This document shows positions 1 to 6,120 of a stretch of DNA of 16,234 bases, piece by piece. The notes under the pieces are model-generated. The model was given only the letters and a program-made list of their open reading frames with translations, was not told the origin of the DNA and ran no database searches. Numbering within the stretch: the first letter of the stretch is position 1; each line of letters begins with the position of its first letter. A program made the position numbers and the translations under genes. Source of the stretch: Porticoccus sp. (lineage in GTDB: Bacteria > Pseudomonadota > Gammaproteobacteria > Pseudomonadales > Porticoccaceae); assembly GCA_011049795.1 (NCBI GenBank), contig DRHD01000325.1, positions 1 through 16,234 of the forward strand, in the 5' to 3' direction.

Positions 1-59
1 TCTTGTGTTGCCTGCGGATTCGAATCACAGCTAGCCCCTGCTGACACATAACAATTATT
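1..59. repeat. Left-end inverted copy of 234-292 (probable chimera)
   Basis: The first 59 bases are the exact reverse complement of 234-292, which lies inside the coding sequence of the first gene. The match begins at the first base of the window, stops abruptly after base 59, and leaves a 174-bp spacer. The right end of the window shows the same pattern with unrelated sequence. This points to a fold-back chimera made during amplification or assembly rather than a biological repeat. An invertible switch is possible but less likely. Confidence 0.9.
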
Positions 60-125
60 TTATTATCGGCAGTACTTTCAAGAGCTGGCGTGTGTCTGAT
101 GGGCCGCTATGTAGGCCGTATAAGT

Positions 126-2318
126 ATGAAAAATAAGCACTATCTAATATTGTTAGTTTTTTTACTTGTCACACAACAAGTTCTAGCTCTTGCGCCAACA
201 CTTGTTTGTCCGGGAGGGCAGACACTTTCTAGTAATAATTGTTATGTGTCAGCAGGGGCTAGCTGTGATTCGAATCCGCAGGCAACACAAGAGTGTATTG
301 CGTATACGGGTCTTAGCAACTCCTATTCACATAGCACGAGAGATAATATTGTTTATGCTTATTGGGATACACCAAATGTAAACACAATAATTTTAAGCCC
401 ATCACCGATACCTGTTACCAATAGTGGATTCACCTACCACGCTAATACTGCAAGTTTTTTTGGCACATCAAACCAATTATCAACATGGGGGATTTGCCGC
501 TGCGATAACAGTGAGCAACTTCTCCAAGGTGCGGCGAGCCGAACTTGTCCTGCAAACTACCACCTCAATGGTGGTACCTTACAATGCGACCCTAACAATA
601 CGGCACCCACAGCGAGTAACATTAATCGTACGATCAACGAAAACACCCCAACCAATATCGGAGCAGTGTTTACAGATCCAGATGCGGGTAATACTCACGG
701 TGTAGAAGCGGTTACCCAGCCAGCTAATGGCACAGTCACGACGTCTGGCACCACCATGAGATATACACCGCCTGCGAACTGGACCGGCACAACCTCTTAT
801 ACCTATCGGGTATGGGATAACAGCTGGGCAGCCAGTACGACAAGGACCGTAACGGTTAATGTTAGTCCGGTGAACGATGCACCATCAATCGCTTCAACGC
901 GATCAAGATCCACAGCCGAGGACACACCCACTAGTTTTTCGATTCCCGTTACGGATATTGACAGTGGCACCCACACCCTGCATTTAGTGTCAGGACCGTC
1001 TAACGGTTCCGTTTCGTTTTCTGGGACCACGGTAACTTACACGCCGGGCATTAACTACAATGGGACAACCTCATTTCGCATCCGCGCTCGCGATGGGGCG
1101 CTTTACAGTGGTAATCAAACGATCACGATGACAGTGACGCCGGTTAACGATGCGCCGTCGATTGCCAGCTCACAATCACGATCATTGGACGAAGGTGGGG
1201 TGATCAATTTCCCTGTTGCCGTTACCGATCCCGATAACGCAACCCACACCTTACAGTTAGTATCTGGACCCTCGCAGGGTTCGGTAACGTTCTCTGGAAC
1301 AACCGTGCGCTATGCTGCGCCAGGGGATTGGGTGGGAACGGCGACCTTTGTCGTCCGAGCGAGAGATGGAGCTTTATATAGCGGGAACCAGACAATAACG
1401 ATGACGGTAATGCCGTTGAATGACCAGCCCATTATTTCCGGTACCGGCAACATTGTCATTGATGAAGATACGTCGGGTAGCTATACCGAATCTACAATCG
1501 TCGACCCCGACATTGGGGATACGCACACACTGACTATTGTGAGCTACCCATTAGGTGGATCGGTGAGTATTTCAGGCATGGTGATGACGTTCACGCCCAA
1601 CAGTAATTGGAATGGTTCTACGTATTTCACTTACCAGGCTCGTGATGCGGCGAACTGGGGCAGTAATGTTAAGCAGGTGAATATCACCGTCAATCCAGTG
1701 AATGATGTGCCGACGATTACCGGTGGCGCGATGTTACTCGACGACGGAACCATGGGCAGTGTAACGATAGTCGTGGTTGATCCGGATGCCGGCGATACGC
1801 ATACACTCAGTGAAGTAACGGCCCCGGGCGGCGGCACCGGTTCAATTTCCGGATTGGACTATACCTTCACCGCGGCGTCACCCGATGACATCACCACAAC
1901 AGCGACAGTGCAGGTAACCGATAGCGGCGGGGCGCCATCGAACATCGCGACCATTAATATCAATGTGCAGCAGCATTTGACGGTGAATGTTGGGGTGATG
2001 CAAACGTTACCGGTGGCGCAGCAGCTGCTTGGTCAATCCGATACGCCGATATCGGTCATAGAGGCCGGACCTATTTTGGCCAACGACGGATCCGTAGCTA
2101 CAGGTACAGCAGACTTTGAATTTACATTGTCCGCATCGGCCGCATATTCCGTTGTTGTCCAGGGCGTGACTATTGATCCGGGCAACAGCCACACGTTCAC
2201 CTATGACTTTAGTGCCAATGGTGGACGGATTTACATTCCAGTGTATCCAGCGACGACGGGTGTTGAAGGGGATGCAGAGTATAAGGTGAGGTTCGATCGG
2301 AACGTGTCAACAATGTAA
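126..2318 (+). CDS. Secreted protein with Cys-rich head and five Ig/cadherin-like tandem repeats
   Basis: This is a 730-residue exported protein, probably surface-bound or released, with an adhesin-like architecture. The start at 126 is preferred over an in-frame ATG at 90 because it gives a clean signal peptide: a short basic N-terminus, a hydrophobic core, and likely cleavage after VLA near residue 21. The mature N-terminus (about 22-158) has eight cysteines at 28, 39, 47, 57, 124, 126, 141 and 154, an even number suited to disulfides. About five repeats of ~90 residues follow (159-615). They are separated by P-V/L-N-D-x-P linkers and carry D-P-D-x-G-x-T-H and Y-T-P-x-x-N-W-x-G motifs, as in the bacterial Ig/cadherin-like 'tandem-95' repeats. 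Repeats two and three both contain the 18-residue stretch RARDGALYSGNQTITMTV. The last ~115 residues match nothing I recognise and lack a PEP-CTERM, LPXTG or transmembrane anchor. Calcium binding and adhesion are inferences from the fold. Terminator follows at 2340-2372. Confidence 0.85.
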   Translation: MKNKHYLILLVFLLVTQQVLALAPTLVCPGGQTLSSNNCYVSAGASCDSNPQATQECIAYTGLSNSYSHSTRDNIVYAYWDTPNVNTIILSPSPIPVTNSGFTYHANTASFFGTSNQLSTWGICRCDNSEQLLQGAASRTCPANYHLNGGTLQCDPNNTAPTASNINRTINENTPTNIGAVFTDPDAGNTHGVEAVTQPANGTVTTSGTTMRYTPPANWTGTTSYTYRVWDNSWAASTTRTVTVNVSPVNDAPSIASTRSRSTAEDTPTSFSIPVTDIDSGTHTLHLVSGPSNGSVSFSGTTVTYTPGINYNGTTSFRIRARDGALYSGNQTITMTVTPVNDAPSIASSQSRSLDEGGVINFPVAVTDPDNATHTLQLVSGPSQGSVTFSGTTVRYAAPGDWVGTATFVVRARDGALYSGNQTITMTVMPLNDQPIISGTGNIVIDEDTSGSYTESTIVDPDIGDTHTLTIVSYPLGGSVSISGMVMTFTPNSNWNGSTYFTYQARDAANWGSNVKQVNITVNPVNDVPTITGGAMLLDDGTMGSVTIVVVDPDAGDTHTLSEVTAPGGGTGSISGLDYTFTAASPDDITTTATVQVTDSGGAPSNIATININVQQHLTVNVGVMQTLPVAQQLLGQSDTPISVIEAGPILANDGSVATGTADFEFTLSASAAYSVVVQGVTIDPGNSHTFTYDFSANGGRIYIPVYPATTGVEGDAEYKVRFDRNVSTM
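234..292. repeat. Internal partner of the left-end inverted repeat
   Basis: This segment lies inside the first gene and encodes part of the Cys-rich head. Its exact reverse complement forms bases 1-59. Since it is in frame within an intact gene, it is the genuine copy. Confidence 0.9.
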
Positions 2319-2339
2319 ATCCAGAGTCCTCCACAGGAT

Positions 2340-2372
2340 AGCCCGTTACGAGTGATCGTTGCGGGCTTTTTT
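2340..2372 (+). terminator. Intrinsic terminator of the tandem-repeat gene
   Basis: A hairpin starts 22 bases after the stop codon. Outer arms AGCCCG and CGGGCT pair, and the stem continues after a T-G wobble and one mismatch with ACGA/TCGT. A run of six T follows. It is the classic rho-independent form for + strand transcription. Confidence 0.85.
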
Positions 2373-2379
2373 AATGGGC

Positions 2380-2402
2380 AAAAAAAAACCCTCCGAAGAG
2401 GG
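2380..2402 (-). terminator. Intrinsic terminator of the small two-gene unit
   Basis: Read on the minus strand, the sequence is CCCTC-TTCG-GAGGG followed by at least eight T. It is a compact hairpin with a stable UUCG tetraloop. It lies just past the stop codon of the 78-residue gene and faces the terminator at 2340-2372, so the two converging units are well insulated. Confidence 0.9.
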
Positions 2403-2420
2403 CAGGACCAGGATGTATTA

Positions 2421-2657
2421 TCAAGCTTCGGTAGCGGCACTTCTAAGAGCGTTTTTAATGATTTCTTGTACCTTCGGGTCAGAAAGGTCTGTAACACCTT
2501 CCCCTTCTATTATGTCAGCCAGTTTTAAAGCATTCTTTTGACGGTCAGCTTCATTCTTTGCCTTAATCTTTTTTTCAAGCTCTTTTTGTATCATTTTTAG
2601 CTTTTCGATTTCTTCAATCGTATCTACTAAACGTTCTTCATCAGTTTTACGAGCCAT
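2421..2657 (-). CDS. Small charged coiled-coil protein, function unknown
   Basis: This 78-residue protein is rich in Lys and Glu. Residues about 3-45 should form a continuous helix or coiled coil (MARKTDEERLVDTIEEIEK at the start); an acidic C-terminal third follows. The opening resembles the small helical TraD/MobC-like accessory proteins of conjugation systems, but that resemblance rests on a charged helix and is too weak to name it. A strong ribosome site, AAAGGAGA, lies 6 bases upstream of the ATG and sits inside the last codons of the preceding gene. That gene's TAA is only two bases before this ATG, so translation of the two is probably coupled. An intrinsic terminator follows at 2380-2402. 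Confidence 0.7.
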   Translation of the reverse strand: MARKTDEERLVDTIEEIEKLKMIQKELEKKIKAKNEADRQKNALKLADIIEGEGVTDLSDPKVQEIIKNALRSAATEA

Positions 2658-2659
2658 GA

Positions 2660-3079
2660 TTATCTCCTTTCATTAAAGTTTTTATAAGTTAAAACGTAAA
2701 TTGGGTCGCTATCACCACCCAGAGAATGCCTCCAGACACGAAGAGAAAACTCCCGTGCAGAGGAAAACCCATCGTTAGGAATATAGGTATACTTGAAAAC
2801 AAAACTTTCTTCATCCTCTTCTACAGGACAAAGTGAGCCCTGGTAGGCAGCAAACAAAACCGAATGCAGACGGACATCAGGACACTGGAAATTATTAACT
2901 AAATAATGAGAGCCCCACTCGACAGAATCAGAAAATAATGATTTATCTATCATAAAACGCACGCTATCGAAGCCATGGGATTTAGCAAAATACGTTACTT
3001 CAACGGCATCCATATGCACAGATTGTACTACTGCCTCTTTATTCATAGATACTACTTGTTTCAAAATGACCTCGATCAT
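2660..3079 (-). CDS. Hypothetical 139-residue soluble protein
   Basis: I do not recognise this protein. It has no signal peptide, membrane segment or obvious catalytic motif. Its composition is mixed and aromatic-rich, as in a compact alpha/beta fold, with a patch of acidic residues (EEDEES) near residue 91. No convincing Shine-Dalgarno sequence precedes the ATG at 3079. A second in-frame Met at residue 12 (MNKEAVV) is an alternative start. The gene leads a two-gene unit with the 78-residue coiled-coil gene, whose ribosome site it contains. The 117-bp upstream gap holds an inverted repeat at 3100-3125 that could be an operator. Coding status rests on the tight coupling to the next gene and on clean frame length. 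Confidence 0.65.
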   Translation of the reverse strand: MIEVILKQVVSMNKEAVVQSVHMDAVEVTYFAKSHGFDSVRFMIDKSLFSDSVEWGSHYLVNNFQCPDVRLHSVLFAAYQGSLCPVEEDEESFVFKYTYIPNDGFSSAREFSLRVWRHSLGGDSDPIYVLTYKNFNERR

Positions 3080-3099
3080 TCGGGATGTGTATTAATAAA

Positions 3100-3125
3100 T
3101 TGCATGTCCGATTAGAGTTATGCAA
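3100..3125. promoter_or_regulatory. Inverted repeat TTGCAT-N14-ATGCAA upstream of the small two-gene unit
   Basis: Six-base arms TTGCAT and ATGCAA are separated by 14 bases, ending about 20 bases upstream of the ATG at 3079. The size and position suit a repressor operator. Arms this short can arise by chance in AT-rich sequence. Confidence 0.25.
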
Positions 3126-3196
3126 TAGCGAGAATTAATAATATATTACTGATCTGATAAAAAATCGTTAAAACCCCTATTTTATAAGCCTATTTA

Positions 3197-6049
3197 TTAG
3201 GTAAAAGAGCGAGAGAAACGAGTATCAGCGCTTTGCTTCATGTCGATAGCTGGAGCTGGTGAATTCATTTCCCATCCAGACTGTATTCGAATCAGTCTGC
3301 CGGAGACATGATTTGATGCAGACGATGTGCTACTTACGAAGCCAACTTTATCAAAATGAGATTGGAAAACATCTTCTACATAATCCCAAATATGACTAAG
3401 CATAGAGCCTTTAGACGGCTTGGGAACAAGATCAGTCTTCTCATCACAACTAATAGCACCCAATAGATGTAATGCGTTTTTGGCACGAGTTGCCGCAACA
3501 TAAAACAACCGTGCATCTTCATAAGAAGTTCTTTTTGACTCAATTGAACTAATGTATTGATAAATGGGATCTGTATCACCACCCGTTTTTCTAACCGGTG
3601 CCAGTACTACAGAGTCGTTGCGGTAATCATTGGATTTAACGTCCCACAACAAAAGCTGTTGATCTGGCGTGCGAGCAGAACGGCCAAGCCCCGGCAATAT
3701 AACGACATCAAACTCAAGCCCCTTAGCTTTATGAATCGTCATCAGCTGAAGACGGCCATCAGAGCGACTATTGGGTGCAGCATATAGGCGAGTAACCTTC
3801 TCTGTAAACTCATCCATAGCGGCTAAATTACCACCACGATCATACTTATCAAGCAATTCGAAATAACGGGATACATCCTCAAGATCTGACTGGGACTCCA
3901 ACAGCGCAGAACCGCCAAGAGACATCCAGCAACTCTCAATCCATCGACGCAATCCGTAGCGACACCGGTCCTGTATCGATGAGCACATAATACGAACAAC
4001 CTTACGAAGACGTTCTTTGCCATCGTCGGACATATTAGCCATCACTTCTTTGTTTTTAATGGTGTTCAATAGCAAGGATCGCGATTTAGGACGGCGTTTT
4101 AATACCAATAAATCTTCGAGGGTTAAGCCGCACCAAGGCGAACGAAAAACCGAGTACCAAGAAATATTATCTGACGGGTCAAGTAGGGCGCGTGTTAATG
4201 AAAACAGGTCAACGATAATTTGACGACGACCCAAACTCTCAATTTCAACAGCGGTATAATCAATGCCTTCAGCCTTAAAGGTAGAAACGATACTCTCAAG
4301 GTGAGATCGGTTACGAACAAGTACAGCAATTGATTTATTATCGCTATTAGCCAGCGCATCCTTTGCGATTGAAATTACGGCCTGTGCTTCTGCTGCGTCA
4401 TCTCTCTCCAAAAACGGATGCATGAAGGCACCGCTTCCGGCTAAATCCTCACGGGCTGCATTAGAGCGACTATAGGTAACCGCGCCCAAAGAAACATCAG
4501 ACTGTGAGGGTAAAACGGCGCTAAAAACAGAGTTAACCCAGTCAACAACTTTTGGTGCTGAACGGAAATTACTGCTCAACTGCAAGAAATCAAGTTTCAA
4601 AGAACCGACACCCGTTTGAATGGCCTTGAGATAAAGCCCAACATCGGCATTTCGGAAAGAGTAAATTGATTGCATTGGATCCCCAACTAATGTCAGCGTT
4701 CTACCATCACCATTTTCCCAGCCGTGAACCATTTTTTCTAGAAACTCAAACTGTGACAAAGACGTATCTTGGAACTCATCAACCAGAATGTGCTGAAAGT
4801 CATAATCCAAGCTAAGTGCTAGGTCTGTCGGTGAATCGGCGCTACCAAGGGCTAGCCCAGCTCTTGCTGAAATCTCAATGAAATCAACCTCTCTTTTTTC
4901 TGAGAAAACATTCTGTAAATTGAATTCGCACTGGCGCAACAACTCAAACAAACACTTGAGTACAACCCACTGATCATCACTGTAAGAATCAGACGGCATA
5001 CTCTTGGCCTGCGAAAGTAGGGCAACAATATCTGCGTGAGTCTTCATAACAGCGATATAGGCTAAGCCACACTCCTTCATACTTTTAGCATATGCCTTAG
5101 CGTCGGCACCTTTAAAAGCTGTTCCTGCCGGGAATCCCTGTGCCTTAGTTAGGGTTTTCCTGAACGAGCCATCACTGGTAAAAAATAAATCTGACAAAGC
5201 CGAAAAATCCGAGATTGACCAACCAGAGAAAGATTTGTCATCAGGTACATTGACCAGCTGCGACGAAGATCCGGCGTTATTAAGGTTTTCCTTAATAAAC
5301 TCCAGCATCTCGAAAAAATCAGTTTTTACAAAACCGGTTAACGACGACTGTATTTTCTCGGCGATACCCAAACGAATATCATCCAAGCAACTATCCAAGA
5401 ATTCTCTATCCAGTCCTCCTCCAGACAACATACGGAGCCACTGGTCACGCTTGGCAAGCATCGAGGAAAGCATGTCTTTAAGGCGGGGCACATTATTATC
5501 CAGGTGCGACAATACAACCGACACACTGACCGATAATGGATGACTTTCTTCAAAAACTGCACTAACAGTTTCATCAATAGCTTCAGTATAAAGCCGATCT
5601 GGATGTTCGCTCACTGTTGGCTTAACACCAAAACCCGTGCAAAACGGCATCTGACCAACAACCAGTGAAAACAAGCTATCAATTGTCATAATCCGAAGGC
5701 GCGATGGATTATCCAGCAAACCCCATGACCGCTCGCTATCGCGTTTTAAAACGTGCCTTGCTAAATTCCAAGTTAGTCGTGCATGAGCCTCTGTAGGCGG
5801 TGTATTGCTACGCCCAGCATACAAAGCGTCTACTATTCTAGAGCGCATCTCAGCGGCGGCTTTACGAGTAAAGGTAACAGCTAAAACATCTTCTGGTGAA
5901 CCAACATAAGCAAGTAATTTCAACACACGCTGAACCAACAATTCGGTTTTACCCGAACCAGCAGGAGCTTGAATGACAAAATTCTTCTCGATATTCAGCG
6001 CTTCTCTTCGAGAGGCTGTGTCATTAACGCTGTAATTAATACTATTCAT
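3197..6049 (-). CDS. AddA-like UvrD/RecB-family DNA helicase lacking the C-terminal nuclease
   Basis: This 950-residue SF1A helicase resembles the ATPase subunit of AddAB/RecBCD-type enzymes that process double-strand breaks. Visible motifs in order: Walker A APAGSGKT (28-35), motif Ia AVTFTRKAAAEM (57-68), Walker B ILVDEFQDTS (421-430), motif III GDPMQSIYSFRNADVG (456-471), SSNFRS (492-497), motif V MTIHKAKGLEFDVVILP (770-786), and motif VI RLFYVAATRAKNALHLL (847-863). The helicase core is therefore complete. Canonical AddA and RecB continue several hundred residues past motif VI into a PD-(D/E)XK nuclease; here only about 87 residues remain, so that domain is absent. A GGAA lies about 8 bases upstream of the ATG. 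The AddB-like gene is 62 bp upstream on the same strand, so both are expected to form one complex whose only nuclease is in the AddB-like partner. No frame downstream of the stop shows a nuclease remnant. Confidence 0.85.
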   Translation of the reverse strand: MNSINYSVNDTASRREALNIEKNFVIQAPAGSGKTELLVQRVLKLLAYVGSPEDVLAVTFTRKAAAEMRSRIVDALYAGRSNTPPTEAHARLTWNLARHVLKRDSERSWGLLDNPSRLRIMTIDSLFSLVVGQMPFCTGFGVKPTVSEHPDRLYTEAIDETVSAVFEESHPLSVSVSVVLSHLDNNVPRLKDMLSSMLAKRDQWLRMLSGGGLDREFLDSCLDDIRLGIAEKIQSSLTGFVKTDFFEMLEFIKENLNNAGSSSQLVNVPDDKSFSGWSISDFSALSDLFFTSDGSFRKTLTKAQGFPAGTAFKGADAKAYAKSMKECGLAYIAVMKTHADIVALLSQAKSMPSDSYSDDQWVVLKCLFELLRQCEFNLQNVFSEKREVDFIEISARAGLALGSADSPTDLALSLDYDFQHILVDEFQDTSLSQFEFLEKMVHGWENGDGRTLTLVGDPMQSIYSFRNADVGLYLKAIQTGVGSLKLDFLQLSSNFRSAPKVVDWVNSVFSAVLPSQSDVSLGAVTYSRSNAAREDLAGSGAFMHPFLERDDAAEAQAVISIAKDALANSDNKSIAVLVRNRSHLESIVSTFKAEGIDYTAVEIESLGRRQIIVDLFSLTRALLDPSDNISWYSVFRSPWCGLTLEDLLVLKRRPKSRSLLLNTIKNKEVMANMSDDGKERLRKVVRIMCSSIQDRCRYGLRRWIESCWMSLGGSALLESQSDLEDVSRYFELLDKYDRGGNLAAMDEFTEKVTRLYAAPNSRSDGRLQLMTIHKAKGLEFDVVILPGLGRSARTPDQQLLLWDVKSNDYRNDSVVLAPVRKTGGDTDPIYQYISSIESKRTSYEDARLFYVAATRAKNALHLLGAISCDEKTDLVPKPSKGSMLSHIWDYVEDVFQSHFDKVGFVSSTSSASNHVSGRLIRIQSGWEMNSPAPAIDMKQSADTRFSRSFT

Positions 6050-6091
6050 AGTTGTTTCCAGATAACTGTAAATTCGAGATCACTATGACAT

Positions 6092-6120
6092 GAAAGAAAA
6101 AGGCCGCTAGATCACGCGGC
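6092..6120 (-). terminator. Hairpin terminator overlapping the addB-like stop codon
   Basis: On the minus strand, GCCGC and GCGGC flank an 8-base loop and are followed by CTTTTTCTTT. The 5' arm forms the last codons of the AddB-like gene and its TGA lies in the loop. Since the AddA-like gene follows 62 bp further on, this hairpin may reduce read-through and set a lower AddA-like level, or the AddA-like gene may have its own promoter. Confidence 0.6.

Noticed and set aside
90..125. Upstream in-frame ATG for the first gene
   Set aside because: It would put 12 polar residues before a clean signal peptide; the ATG at 126 fits export better.
60..233. Invertible DNA switch between the 59-bp inverted repeats
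   Set aside because: No recombinase gene is nearby, the left arm starts exactly at the window edge, and the right end has the same kind of unrelated artefact. Kept only as an alternative explanation.
240..290. tRNA T-arm-like stretch GATTCGAATCC, also present inverted near base 20
   Set aside because: It lies inside an intact coding frame and no acceptor, D or anticodon arms surround it; the stem has a mismatch.
803..2192. Several antisense open frames of 61-75 codons within the repeat gene
   Set aside because: They mirror a strongly coding plus-strand gene with conserved repeats, lack ribosome sites and have no recognisable content.
2421..2657. Conjugation TraD/MobC-type accessory protein
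   Set aside because: Only the charged N-terminal helix resembles those proteins; no relaxase or other transfer gene is present.
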